DNA of 64,000 bases from Pseudomonadota bacterium (GCA_023423895.1 JAFAER010000011.1:62001-126000), one strand, 5' to 3'. Counted from the stretch's first letter, positions 1 through 8,896 are shown. Notes: a model not told the origin generated them from the sequence alone. Made by a program: numbers and translations.

Positions 1-1
1 C

Positions 2-2488
2 ATCGCTCTGAACGCGCTGCTCGGTGCGGTCCAGGAGGGGCGTGCAGAGCGAGCGCTCGAAGCGCTACGGCGCCTGTCGGCGTCCCACGCACGCGTCGTT
101 CGCGACGGGAACGAGCAGCTCGTCCTCGCGCGCGACCTGGTCGTGGGCGATGTTCTCGTGCTCGCGGCAGGTGACGCCATCGCAGCGGATGCGCGGCTCG
201 TCGAAGCGGCGTCGCTCCAGGTGGCGGCGGCCGCGCTCACGGGCGAATCCCTGCCGACGTCGAAAGAGACGCCGGCGCAGGCCGTCGACACGCCCCTCGC
301 CGATCGCCGCAACATGGTCTACGCCGGCACGCAGGTCGCTTCGGGTCGAGGCCGTGCGGTGGTCGTCGCCACGGGGCTGGCGACGGAGGTCGGCAAGATC
401 GCGGCCCTCACTCTGACGGCAGAGGAGCCTGCGACACCGCTGGCGAAGCGCATGGCGGACCTCGGGCACCATGCGCTCTACGGCGGTGTCGTGATGAGCG
501 CGGCGGTGGTCGCGATCGGGCTGCTCCGTCGCGTTCCGATGGGCGAGATTCTCATGATCGCTGCGAGCCAGCTCGTCGCAATGGTCCCAGAAGGGCTGCC
601 CGTCGCGGTTACCGTCGCGCTCGCCCTCGGCGCGAAGCAGATGGCACGGCGAGGCGCGTTGGTGAGGCGTCTCGGTGCCGTCGAGACGTTGGGATCCGCG
701 ACCGTCATCTGCAGCGACAAGACGGGGACGCTCACGAAGAACGAAATGAGCGTCACGTCGGTTTGCTTTGCGGGGCGTCCGACGCTCGAGGTCGGTGGAA
801 TCGGCTACGCGCCGGCTGCGCTCGGGGAGGGAGCCGCGGGCGGTCTCGACGCGAGCGCCGACGCCGACCTTCGGGCCCTCGCCGAGGCCGTCGTCCTGTG
901 CAACGACGCGCGGCTCGCGCCGCCGACGAGCGAATCCGAGGCCTGGCAGGCGATCGGCGATCCGACCGAGGCTGCGTTGCTCACGTTCGCAGCCAAGACC
1001 GGGGTTCAGGCAGACCAGACGCGCGCCACCTATCGGCGGGTGGGCGAGGTGCCGTTCGATTCAGCCACGAAGATGATGGCGACGTACCACCATGGAGCAT
1101 CGGGTGGAGTCACGATCGTGAAAGGTGCACCCGAGCTCGTGATCGACCTCTGCTCCAACGTCCAGACGGCAGGCCGGCCACGGCGCTTCGAGGACTCCGA
1201 ACGCGAACGTATGCTCGCCGTTGCGGAGGAAATGGCGTCAGCGGCGCTCCGCGTGCTCGCTGTTGCCGTCGTGCCGGGCGAGCCGCGTATTATCGGCAGC
1301 GGCTTCGATGCGCTTCGAGGGAAGGCCACGCTGCTCGGGCTGGCGGGGCAGATGGATCCTCCGCGCGAAGAGGCACGCGACGCCGTCGCACGGTGTCGTG
1401 TCGCCGGGATCCGGGTGATCATGTTGACCGGCGACCACGCCGCAACCGCGCTGGCGATCGCTCGTCAGTTGCAGATCGCCAGCCTCGACGACTGTGTGAT
1501 CGACGGGCGAGAGCTCGCGCGCCTCTCGGACGAGGAGCTCACCGCCGCGCTCTCGAGCGTCTCCGTTTTTGCTCGCGTGCATCCTGCCCAGAAGCTCCGG
1601 ATCGTGAAGGCGCTCCAGGCACGAGACGAGGTCGTCGCAATGACGGGTGACGGCGTGAACGACGCGCCCGCGCTCGCGACGGCGGACGTCGGAATTGCGA
1701 TGGGCATCACCGGCACGGAGGTCGCGAAGCTGGCTGCGAAGGTCGTGGTGACGGACGACGACTTCGCCACGATCGTGGGCGCCGTCGAGGAAGGTCGCGC
1801 CGTTCACCTGAAGCTGAAGAAGGTAGTGCTGTATCTCGTCTCGACGGCGGTCGCCGGCGTGTTGATCCTCCTCGGCGCGCTGCTGCTCGGGCTTCCGACG
1901 CCCTTGGTGGCCGTCCAGATCCTGTGGATCAACCTCGTGACCGACGGCGCAGTCGCGCTGCCTCTCGTCGTCGGAACCATTCACGAGGACGTGATGCGTC
2001 GCCCGCCGATTCCGACCGACGAGCCGCTCCTCACTGGTCCACTGCTCCGGCGCGTCGCGATCATGGTGCCTTCGATGATCCTGGGAACGCTCGGCTTCTT
2101 CGCGTTTCGGATCCAGGAAGGTACGCCCGTCGCCGTGGCGCGAGCCGAGGCCTTCACCGTCCTCGCGATGTGCCAGTGGTTCAACGCCCTCAACTGCCGC
2201 TCCGAGCTACGATCTGCGCTGAGCCTCTCGACGCTGCGGGACAAGTGGCTGCTCGCCGGTATCGGTGCAGGTATGCTCTTCCACGCTGGCGCGCTCTACA
2301 CGTCCGTCGGCAATGTCCTCTTCCACACTGAAGCGCTTCCGCTCGACGAGCTCGGCATCCTTGCCGTAGCGGCAAGCCCGGTGCTGTTTGCCGAGGAGGT
2401 GCGTAAGCTCGTGGCCCGCCATCGTCGTCGCCGTTCCGCCGCTCGACAGTTCGAGCGGCGCGATCGCGTCGCGTACGCGAGCACCTAG
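2..2488 (+). CDS. P-type cation-transporting ATPase, 5' end missing
   Basis: C-terminal part of an inner-membrane ion pump that couples ATP hydrolysis to cation transport. The frame is open from base 2, so the N-terminus lies outside the window. Visible family hallmarks in order: the actuator motif LTGES, the membrane motif PEGLP ahead of the phosphorylation site ICSDKTGTLT, TGDH, and the hinge GDGVNDAPAL, followed by hydrophobic C-terminal segments. PEGLP plus VRRLGAVETLG resembles the Ca2+/Na+-type P2 pumps rather than heavy-metal P1B pumps; no CPC motif is seen. The transported ion cannot be assigned from sequence. It ends convergently with the histidine kinase gene downstream. Confidence 0.93.
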   Translation: MALNALLGAVQEGRAERALEALRRLSASHARVVRDGNEQLVLARDLVVGDVLVLAAGDAIAADARLVEAASLQVAAAALTGESLPTSKETPAQAVDTPLADRRNMVYAGTQVASGRGRAVVVATGLATEVGKIAALTLTAEEPATPLAKRMADLGHHALYGGVVMSAAVVAIGLLRRVPMGEILMIAASQLVAMVPEGLPVAVTVALALGAKQMARRGALVRRLGAVETLGSATVICSDKTGTLTKNEMSVTSVCFAGRPTLEVGGIGYAPAALGEGAAGGLDASADADLRALAEAVVLCNDARLAPPTSESEAWQAIGDPTEAALLTFAAKTGVQADQTRATYRRVGEVPFDSATKMMATYHHGASGGVTIVKGAPELVIDLCSNVQTAGRPRRFEDSERERMLAVAEEMASAALRVLAVAVVPGEPRIIGSGFDALRGKATLLGLAGQMDPPREEARDAVARCRVAGIRVIMLTGDHAATALAIARQLQIASLDDCVIDGRELARLSDEELTAALSSVSVFARVHPAQKLRIVKALQARDEVVAMTGDGVNDAPALATADVGIAMGITGTEVAKLAAKVVVTDDDFATIVGAVEEGRAVHLKLKKVVLYLVSTAVAGVLILLGALLLGLPTPLVAVQILWINLVTDGAVALPLVVGTIHEDVMRRPPIPTDEPLLTGPLLRRVAIMVPSMILGTLGFFAFRIQEGTPVAVARAEAFTVLAMCQWFNALNCRSELRSALSLSTLRDKWLLAGIGAGMLFHAGALYTSVGNVLFHTEALPLDELGILAVAASPVLFAEEVRKLVARHRRRRSAARQFERRDRVAYAST

Positions 2489-2530
2489 GCGTACGGATGC
2501 TCGCTTGCCGGTTTGACGCGCTCGGTTCGT

Positions 2531-3649
2531 TCAGGGGGTTGGGGTACTGGCCGGCGCAGCGGGGAGGGCGACGTAGAACGTGCTTCCTACGCCCGGGCGG
2601 CTCTCGGCCCAGATCCGGCCACCGTGCGCATCCACGATGCAGCGCGAGATGTAGAGGCCGAGCCCGAGCCCCGTCCGGCTTCGCGGCTCGCCCTGCGCGA
2701 AGCGCTCGAAGATGCGGCCCAGCTTCTCCTCCTCGATGCCCGAGCCCGTATCCGAGACCGTGAAGCGAAGCCGCTCGTCGACCTCTTCGACGCCGACCTC
2801 GATGCGCCCGTCGGCTCCCGTGAACTTGATCGCGTTGCCGATCAAGTTCGCGAGGACCTGGAGGATCCGCGCGCGGTCGAAGCGATAGCGTCCTCGTATC
2901 GGTTCGACCTGCTCGCGACGTGTCAGTCGGATACCGCGGCCTTCGGCGACCGGGAGCGCCGTGTCGACCGCCTCGTCGAGGATCCTCTCCGCATGGTCCA
3001 CCTCGAGCGTGAGCTCGAGCTTGCCGGCCTCGATCCGCGCGACATCGAGCAGGTCGTCGATGAGCCTGTTCATCCGGACGACGTAGCGCTCGATGCGAAG
3101 ACTCTCGCGCCCTACGGCTTCGCCCCCGGGCTTGTCCGTCACGACGGTCCTCAGCAGCGCGGCGCTCATCATGATCCCGTGAAGCATGCCGCGGAGGTCG
3201 TGGCTGACCATGGCGAGGGTGTCGTCACGCGAGCCGATCTCGATGTCGGCTCGCATCCGCTCTCGCAGGAGGCGCTCATCCGTCTCGCCGCGTTCACGCG
3301 TCAACAGATCCGAGATATCCCGCTCGAGCGAGGCGCGCTCCTGGGCGAGCCTCTCGTCCTGCCTCTTGCGCTCTTCGTCCCGGACGGCGTCCTCGTGGTG
3401 CTCGGCGCGCACGCGTTCTTCGCGGCCGGGCGCGCTGTACGATTCGCGGGTGGCGTCGGCCGCCTTTCGGGTCTGGATCGTCACGCGGTCCATGCGAACG
3501 CGGCTCTCGTTCAGCATCCGGTCGACATCGACGTCGTGCTCCGCTCGCGTCTTCGCGAGCTCGTCGTCGGTACGCTGTCGTTCGGTGCGCAGCCGGTCGT
3601 CGGTCGCTTCTCGCTCCGGTGTCGGCTGGCTCGTCGCGGTCCCCTTCAT
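2531..3649 (-). CDS. Cytosolic sensor histidine kinase
   Basis: Two-component histidine kinase of 372 residues. The first ~130 residues are highly charged and rich in Arg, Glu and Asp, predicted as a long helix or coiled coil. The H-box follows with His150 in MVSHDLRGML, then the N-box NLIGNAIKFT, G1 DTGSGI and G2 GLGLGLYI. No membrane segment or known sensory domain is seen, so it is probably soluble and senses through the coiled coil or a partner. I chose the ATG at 3649 because GAGGGG lies 8 nt upstream; the frame is open to an earlier start at 3796. No response regulator is adjacent, so it is an orphan kinase. A 29-bp palindrome lies upstream. Confidence 0.9.
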   Translation of the reverse strand: MKGTATSQPTPEREATDDRLRTERQRTDDELAKTRAEHDVDVDRMLNESRVRMDRVTIQTRKAADATRESYSAPGREERVRAEHHEDAVRDEERKRQDERLAQERASLERDISDLLTRERGETDERLLRERMRADIEIGSRDDTLAMVSHDLRGMLHGIMMSAALLRTVVTDKPGGEAVGRESLRIERYVVRMNRLIDDLLDVARIEAGKLELTLEVDHAERILDEAVDTALPVAEGRGIRLTRREQVEPIRGRYRFDRARILQVLANLIGNAIKFTGADGRIEVGVEEVDERLRFTVSDTGSGIEEEKLGRIFERFAQGEPRSRTGLGLGLYISRCIVDAHGGRIWAESRPGVGSTFYVALPAAPASTPTP

Positions 3650-3767
3650 GATGGATACCCCTCGTTGCAGCTTGCATTCCCAGGCACCGGCCTGCGCCTG
3701 AGCCTTGCGACGACGTAGCGCGACCTCGAACGCGGTGTGGCGATTTACCTCGCGCGACGGTTGCGAA

Positions 3768-3796
3768 GTGACACGTTGACGCGTCGAACGTGTCAC
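3768..3796. promoter_or_regulatory. 29-bp near-perfect palindrome, operator-like
   Basis: Arms GTGACACGTT (3768-3777) and AACGTGTCAC (3787-3796) are perfect reverse complements. The 9-base centre GACGCGTCG contains the palindrome GACGCGTC. It lies about 120 bases upstream of the chosen start of the histidine kinase, in the 412-base gap between that gene and the divergent RRM gene. The size and symmetry fit a dimeric repressor or activator site; which gene it controls is inference. If the kinase started at its earliest possible codon (3796) the element would be coding, which is less likely given the ribosome site at 3649. Nothing else recognisable is seen in 3650-4061. Confidence 0.5.
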
Positions 3797-4061
3797 GTCG
3801 ACGATGCGGCGTCACGCGTGCTTGCTCGATCGGGAGTCACGCTTCGGTCACGTTCTCGAGGTGCGGCGCGGCGCGCACGCCGCTTGCGTGTTTCGCGTTT
3901 GAGCGTAGGCTGAAGGCTCACCGACATCGTTGCACGCGAGCGACGCTCTCCGGAGCGATCGCTTTTCGCTCGCTAACTTCGTCGACGAGAGCGCGAGCGA
4001 TTGGCGTCCGTGCTGCTCGTGATGCGCGTTCCACCGTGACCGGGCGCGAAGGAGAGCGGCG

Positions 4062-4649
4062 ATGAACGCAAGACTTTATGTCGGGAATCTGGGTGAAGAC
4101 GCCAGCACCGAAGCGCTGCGCAGGCGCTTCGCGCAACACGGTTCGGTCACGGACGTGCACATGGCCGTCGATCGGTCGAGCGGTCGAGCGAGGGGCTATG
4201 CGTTCGTCACGATGGCGACGGGCGAAGACGCCCGCGCTGCGGTCGATCGACTCGATGGCGCCATGTTCGAGCAGCGGCCGCTGCGCGTGAACCCTGCTGC
4301 CAGCGAGGGCGACGAACGTCAGCCGTCGCGGGCCGCAGCCGCCCGCGTGCGCATGACGCTGCAGTTCCGCGAACGTCAGAACATGGCGTACGAGCTCGAC
4401 TGCCGAGGCACGGCGCTCACCGTCAGGGTCTTCCCCGTCGAAGGCGCGATCGAGCTTGGAGAGCAGTGGCGCGTCGAGGCGTCGATCGCCGGACCGACGA
4501 AGCTCCACATGACGAGCGGCACGTGCTCCACGCGCGCGCTCGCGCTGAAGGAGATCGCGACCGCGTGGGAGCGGCAAGAAGACGGCTTCCAGCCCGACAT
4601 CGACTGGGCGGAGGTCATCGCAGCCATGGCGGCAGTCCGTGCAGTCTGA
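4062..4649 (+). CDS. RRM-domain RNA-binding protein with unknown C-terminal domain
   Basis: Residues 1-80 form a classical RNA recognition motif, with RNP2 LYVGNL at 5-10 and RNP1 RGYAFVTM at 44-51, so it should bind single-stranded RNA. Most bacterial RRM proteins are about 80-110 residues with a glycine-rich tail; this one has 195 residues and carries instead a ~100-residue C-terminal region (from about 92) that I do not recognise. A good ribosome site, GGAGAG, lies 5 nt before the ATG. The gene overlaps the next small gene by 11 bases, and a third follows with ATGA overlap, suggesting a three-gene operon. It is transcribed divergently from the histidine kinase. Confidence 0.88.
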   Translation: MNARLYVGNLGEDASTEALRRRFAQHGSVTDVHMAVDRSSGRARGYAFVTMATGEDARAAVDRLDGAMFEQRPLRVNPAASEGDERQPSRAAAARVRMTLQFRERQNMAYELDCRGTALTVRVFPVEGAIELGEQWRVEASIAGPTKLHMTSGTCSTRALALKEIATAWERQEDGFQPDIDWAEVIAAMAAVRAV

Positions 4650-4878
4650 CGAGACGACCGAAGCAGGGGCGCTGGCCTCCGCGCGAGCGCGGGTCGAGCA
4701 GGCACGCACCGACGTCGCAGAGGCGGAGACTCGTCTGGAGGCGGTGCTGGCAGACCTACGCGTCTCGCCACGCGCCGAGAAGGTGGTGTCCGCCGCAATC
4801 GAAGAGGCGCTCGAGCGCCTCCGGAATGCCCGCAAGAAGCTGACGTTCGCCGAAGAGATCGCGAGCCCGTCGCGATGA
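4639..4878 (+). CDS. Small coiled-coil hypothetical protein
   Basis: 79-residue protein not recognised by family. It begins with GTG inside the end of the RRM gene (11-base overlap) and ends in an ATGA overlap with the next gene, so it is probably translated by coupling. The sequence is almost wholly helical in character: Ala, Glu and Arg rich with leucines at heptad-like spacing (ARARVEQART, AIEEALERLRNARKK), suggesting a short coiled coil that could dimerise or pack on a partner. No signal peptide, membrane segment or cysteine is present. Function unknown; the context ties it to the RRM protein. Confidence 0.62.
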   Translation: MQSDETTEAGALASARARVEQARTDVAEAETRLEAVLADLRVSPRAEKVVSAAIEEALERLRNARKKLTFAEEIASPSR

Positions 4879-5171
4879 CCTCCAGGCAGTCGATCCGCGA
4901 CCTTCTCGTCGAACAGGCCGCGGTCGAGACCGCGCGCGTGTGGATCGAGGAGGTCCACCGCGAGCTCGTCCGGGAGCGCCGCGAGATCGACGGCGCCTGG
5001 CCGGGCACGCTCTCGGAAGCTCGCGCCCGCGCCGGCGGAGCGCTTCGGAGAGCCGTGCAGCAGCGGGAGTTGCCTGGCCCGGGGCCCGAGGAGCTGGAGC
5101 GCGTCGCTCAGCTCACGACCGCCGAGGCTCGCCGCGCCTGGCGCAAGGTGGTCAGCCGAGGAATGACGTGA
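4875..5171 (+). CDS. Hypothetical small helical protein
   Basis: 98-residue protein of unknown family. It starts in an ATGA overlap with the preceding gene, which supports it as a real third member of the RRM operon. The sequence is basic and helical, with charged repeats such as EEVHRELVRERREID and a C-terminal half rich in Arg and Ala (AEARRAWRKVVSRG). No signal peptide, membrane helix or metal-binding motif can be seen. It might bind nucleic acid through its basic tail, but that is only inference from charge and neighbourhood. Confidence 0.55.
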   Translation: MTSRQSIRDLLVEQAAVETARVWIEEVHRELVRERREIDGAWPGTLSEARARAGGALRRAVQQRELPGPGPEELERVAQLTTAEARRAWRKVVSRGMT

Positions 5172-5208
5172 GCGCCGCCGGCACGAACGCTGCTCCGTCG
5201 AAGCTCTC

Positions 5209-6144
5209 ATGATCGGCTCGACGTCCCCCTCCCTCTCCAGCGCGCCACCACAACCGCTGACCGTCGACGATGCGGTCGCGCGCGCCATCGTCCAGTCGCT
5301 TCTAGACAGCGACTTGCTCGGGATTGCGCTCCTCCGAGCCAGCGACTGGGTGCATGTCATGACGAACGCGGCCTATGACGCGATCCTGGCAGAACCCTCG
5401 GTCGTGGGGAGAACGCGTTCGGACGTGCCTTCGCTGGAGGCAATACCGAAGGCCACGCTCGAAGCGGTGATGTCGACCGGACGCTCCGTGCGTCTTCCGA
5501 ACGTGCTCTTGCCGGCGATGCCCGCGACGAGTGGTGAGGAGCCGTCGCCGATGCGTCGGTACGTGACGTTCACCCTCGTTCCGGTCCGCGCGCTCGGTCC
5601 CGAGGGCGGCGGTGTCCTCGTCCTCGCGCGAGACTCGTCCGAAGAGGTCCATGAAGGTCGGATGGCGGACCTGTTCCTGCTCCTTGCGCGTGACATGACG
5701 GCGGAGCGCGATGAAGCGGCGACGATCCGCTCCGCGGTCCAGCACGCCAAGGACGCACTCGGCGCCACGGCAGCATCGATCTTCTTGATCGGCTCCGACG
5801 GCAAGCAGCTTCACGGTGCGCTCGTCGGCTGGGACTGGACGCGAACGAGCTTCGTCGCAGATCTCGAGCAATGGCCGAACGTGGCGCGCGCGATCTCCCG
5901 GAACGAGCCCTGCCACTTCACGTCCGCAAGCGCGGCGGGCGCAGAGGAAGGGTGGTTCGAACGTCGGGGGATCCAAGCAGCCGTCTGCGCCCCCATGGCC
6001 GTCGACGGACGTGTCGTCGGCGTACTCTTCTTCGACTATGCGATGGCGACGGAGCCGGCGGTCGATCTCGCGCTCGCAAAGACCGTAGCCGATCAGTGCG
6101 CACTGCTCGTCGAACGCGAGGCGGCCGGGATCTCTGGCGCGTGA
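5209..6144 (+). CDS. PAS/GAF-domain sensory protein without output domain
   Basis: 311-residue soluble protein. Residues ~25-145 look like a PAS domain (VHVMTNAAYDAILAEP, then TFTLVPVRALGPEGGGVLVLARD), followed by a short linker and a GAF domain at ~150-305 (AVQHAKDALGATAASIFLIGSDG, APMAVDGRVVGVLFFDYA). There is no histidine kinase, cyclase, GGDEF or DNA-binding domain after the GAF domain, so it probably acts by protein contact, possibly with the nearby orphan histidine kinase; that link is inference. The ligand of either domain is unknown. No strong ribosome site precedes the ATG, so the start is less certain than the domain call. Confidence 0.8.
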   Translation: MIGSTSPSLSSAPPQPLTVDDAVARAIVQSLLDSDLLGIALLRASDWVHVMTNAAYDAILAEPSVVGRTRSDVPSLEAIPKATLEAVMSTGRSVRLPNVLLPAMPATSGEEPSPMRRYVTFTLVPVRALGPEGGGVLVLARDSSEEVHEGRMADLFLLLARDMTAERDEAATIRSAVQHAKDALGATAASIFLIGSDGKQLHGALVGWDWTRTSFVADLEQWPNVARAISRNEPCHFTSASAAGAEEGWFERRGIQAAVCAPMAVDGRVVGVLFFDYAMATEPAVDLALAKTVADQCALLVEREAAGISGA

Positions 6145-6149
6145 CGGCG

Positions 6150-7100
6150 TCAGCGCGAGCGTGACGAAGGCGTCCGTGCTGGGTTGCGCGCGAAGCGTGC
6201 GGCGAGCGCATCGAGCGCGCCTGCAGTCTCCGCGTTAGCCGTCTTCTTCGCGGACGCGACCAGCGCCGGCGTCTCGGGCGCATCCACGAGCATGAGCGCG
6301 TTCGATGCAGCGATGCGCAGGTCGCCGTCGTGTCGGACGAACGCTTCCACGAGGGCCCTCGCCGACGTGGCGCGGACTTGCTGCTCGTCCCCGCGGTCTC
6401 GAAGCGTCGGCCATGCCCACGCATTGCCGGCGCGCCCGAGCGCGCGGATCGCGGCACGTACCGTCGCCTCGTCCGGCGCGGTTCGCAGACGTTCGGCGAT
6501 CGTCTGCGTGACATGCGCACGGCGGCATTCGCCCATACCGCTGATGACGGCACGGGCTCGATCTCCCGTGGCGCGCTCGAGCGTCGCGACGAGCCGATCG
6601 GCTGCCGCGTCGCCTCCGACCCGCGCGATCGCCTCCGCGGCCGAGCGGGTCGTCTCGAAGTCCTCGTCGGCGTCGTCGAGGATCGCCGAGAGGACCGGGA
6701 GGGCGCGTGGATCCCGGAAGAGGCCTGCCGCTTCGATCAGCTCTCGCCGCACGACCGGTGGCGTGCGCGCCGGTTCGACGGCGAGGAGCTCGAGAGCGGG
6801 CAGGAGCGCGCTCGGACCGAGCCTCGCGATCGCGAGCGCGATCGGCGCTCTCCGTGCACGAGCCGCGGCGTTCAAGTCGGGAGCGAGCGCGACGAGGTTC
6901 GCCACCTCTGCGAAGGGTCGAGCGTCGTGTGCGCGTGCTCGAGCGACCTCCTGCCGAAGCCCGTCGAGGTCCTGCGCCGGCAACTGGACCCGCGATGGGC
7001 GGGCCGGCGGAGCAGCCGCGACCGGCTGCGCCGCAGTGAGGAACGTGCCCAGCAAGAAGCCACACGAGATGGCCAGCACGCGCATCGAGCGAGTCTTCAT
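6150..7100 (-). CDS. Exported HEAT-repeat-like protein
   Basis: 316-residue protein with a Sec signal peptide (MKTRSMRVLAISCGFLLG, cleavage expected after the AVAA region near residue 30). The rest is repeated helical pairs of HEAT/PBS-lyase type, for example REVARARAHDARPFAEVANLVA, RDPRALPVLSAILDDADED and DEATVRAAIRALGRAGNAW, so it should be a periplasmic solenoid scaffold. The start at 7100 is chosen because GGGAG precedes it and because it makes a 4-base ATGA overlap with the stop of the arginine deiminase gene; an ATG at 7118 is also in frame. Tight coupling suggests the solenoid works with the deiminase, as partner or substrate receptor. Binding target unknown. Confidence 0.82.
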   Translation of the reverse strand: MKTRSMRVLAISCGFLLGTFLTAAQPVAAAPPARPSRVQLPAQDLDGLRQEVARARAHDARPFAEVANLVALAPDLNAAARARRAPIALAIARLGPSALLPALELLAVEPARTPPVVRRELIEAAGLFRDPRALPVLSAILDDADEDFETTRSAAEAIARVGGDAAADRLVATLERATGDRARAVISGMGECRRAHVTQTIAERLRTAPDEATVRAAIRALGRAGNAWAWPTLRDRGDEQQVRATSARALVEAFVRHDGDLRIAASNALMLVDAPETPALVASAKKTANAETAGALDALAARFARNPARTPSSRSR

Positions 7101-8896
7101 CGTCCGCTCTCCCACCAACGGGCGTCGGGGGTCCGCCGTGTCGCGTTCGTCCCGCAGTGCACCTCCCCGAAGATGCGGTGATACGCGTCCCAGTCCTCGA
7201 CCCAGTCGACCGTGATCCCCAGCCGACCGAGCGACTCGGCGAACGCAGCCTTGAACATGTCCTTGCCGTCGATCACCGGGCCGTGCGGCTCTGGGGCGGC
7301 GAAGTGCGTGTCGGATGTGTAGAGGCCGTTCACGAGCGCCGGCTGGTAAGCGACCGACTTGCCAGCCTGTAGCGTGTGCAGGAACGGGACGCGGATGATC
7401 TCGTCATCGCTGAGGCCGATCTCGCGCTTCAGGATCTCGAGCTGCGCATCGACCTCCACGGCGGCCTCGGCGCTGGCCTCCATGATTTCGGAGCTCGCGA
7501 GCACCTCGTCGATCGTGGTCTCCGCTGGCAGCGTGCCGACACGCTTGTCGAGCCACGTCATGCCGACGAACATCCGCACACTGCCGTTGCCGGCGCGCGA
7601 CTGCTCTTCCAGCATCGTCTTCGCGAGGCGCGGGTCGTTCGCGAGCAGCATCCACCCGCGCGGCGTCGGCGCTTTCACGAACGACACCGTCTCGTCGACG
7701 TGACCGACGTAGAGCCACGAGGTGTCGATCTCGATCGGCGGCTGTTGACCTTGCGCCTCCACCATCCGCGTGAACGTCCGATCGGGGTAGAAGTGCCTCG
7801 CCGAGCCGCGGAGCATGCGCCCGAAAGGAAACGCGACGCCGTCCTTCTCGTAGGGCGGCACCGTCTCCCAGTTGCCGAACGAGTTCAGCGTGTCCATCTC
7901 CGGATCGTGGCCGAGATCGAACTGCTGCACGCCGGCGACGTCCTTGCCGCGCAGCCTGAAGACGACCTGCCCCGCGTCGCGTAGCGGCCTTCCTTTGCGG
8001 TCGGGGTCGAACACGTTCGCCGAGCGGTAGTTCACCCGGATGGCGTGCTGCGTGCCGCCGGGCCCTGGCATCGTCATGAAGGCGGGCTCGAAGAAGTCCT
8101 GAGTCCACTGATCTTTCACGTCCAGCGTTTGCGGCGGCGGGAGGCCCCCCGCGGCGCATGCCTTCTGGAGATCGTCGTGCATCTTCTGGTGGCGCAGCGT
8201 CGGGATGTCCGGCATCCAGACCGTCTCGGCCGGAAGCAGGTGGTGATACGTGAGCACCGGCGCGATGCGCATCCGGATCGTGTCCGTCGCGGTGCCGGCG
8301 CTCGAGGTCACCGTGAGTCGGAGATCGACGAAGCCGTCCCAGCGGATGGTGTCGCGGACGATGTCCTTCCCCTCGATCGCGAGGTCGAGGCCACGCTCGA
8401 GCTCGTCCTGCGCGAACACCGTGTCCTGGCTCACGACACGGAAGTCGGCCGCACCAGGCCCCGTCTTCTGGAAGAGGCGGACGACGGCCCGTGCTTCGTC
8501 CGGACTGATCGCGATCCGACCGGTCGCGCCTGGAGGCTGCGTCCCAGGGCGCGTTGCGATGCGCGCGAGATCGCGGACATCGTCTTCGCCGTTGACGATC
8601 TCGTCTTCCGCGTCGTTGCACCGCGCGAGCGCGTAGTCGTCTTCGCCGGTGGCGGTACAGCGTCCCGCGTCGTCGTCGATGTTCGCGAGGAACACCGGGC
8701 CGATGGATGCGTTCCATTCGGTGCCGCTCTTGTCCGCGTCGTCGTCGAACCGAACCTCGCCATCGCGGTTCGCATCCGCGCGGAGATCGACCACCGGCGG
8801 TCTCGCCGTTGGATCGTGCGAGCTGCAGGCAGCGAGTCCGAGCACGAGGATCGCCGCCACGCGAGGGCCAGCCATGAGCCTGTCGAAGAGCAACAT
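7097..8896 (-). CDS. Lipoprotein of the animal-type protein-arginine deiminase (PAD) family
   Basis: 599-residue predicted lipoprotein (lipobox LGLAAC, Cys24) resembling eukaryotic PADs, Ca2+-dependent enzymes that convert peptidyl-arginine to citrulline. The four catalytic residues seen in human PAD4 (Asp350, His471, Asp473, Cys645) have matches in the right order and context: Asp267 in DQWTQD, His399 and Asp401 in YVGHVDETVSF, and Cys581 in GEVHCGTN. An acidic middle region (DLRADANRDG, NIDDDAG) resembles the Ca2+-binding PAD middle domain. The frame is open 114 codons further upstream, but the lipobox and a GAGG site 5 nt before 8896 fix the start. It overlaps the HEAT-like gene by 4 bases. 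Substrates and activity are inferred. Confidence 0.9.
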   Translation of the reverse strand: MLLFDRLMAGPRVAAILVLGLAACSSHDPTARPPVVDLRADANRDGEVRFDDDADKSGTEWNASIGPVFLANIDDDAGRCTATGEDDYALARCNDAEDEIVNGEDDVRDLARIATRPGTQPPGATGRIAISPDEARAVVRLFQKTGPGAADFRVVSQDTVFAQDELERGLDLAIEGKDIVRDTIRWDGFVDLRLTVTSSAGTATDTIRMRIAPVLTYHHLLPAETVWMPDIPTLRHQKMHDDLQKACAAGGLPPPQTLDVKDQWTQDFFEPAFMTMPGPGGTQHAIRVNYRSANVFDPDRKGRPLRDAGQVVFRLRGKDVAGVQQFDLGHDPEMDTLNSFGNWETVPPYEKDGVAFPFGRMLRGSARHFYPDRTFTRMVEAQGQQPPIEIDTSWLYVGHVDETVSFVKAPTPRGWMLLANDPRLAKTMLEEQSRAGNGSVRMFVGMTWLDKRVGTLPAETTIDEVLASSEIMEASAEAAVEVDAQLEILKREIGLSDDEIIRVPFLHTLQAGKSVAYQPALVNGLYTSDTHFAAPEPHGPVIDGKDMFKAAFAESLGRLGITVDWVEDWDAYHRIFGEVHCGTNATRRTPDARWWESGR

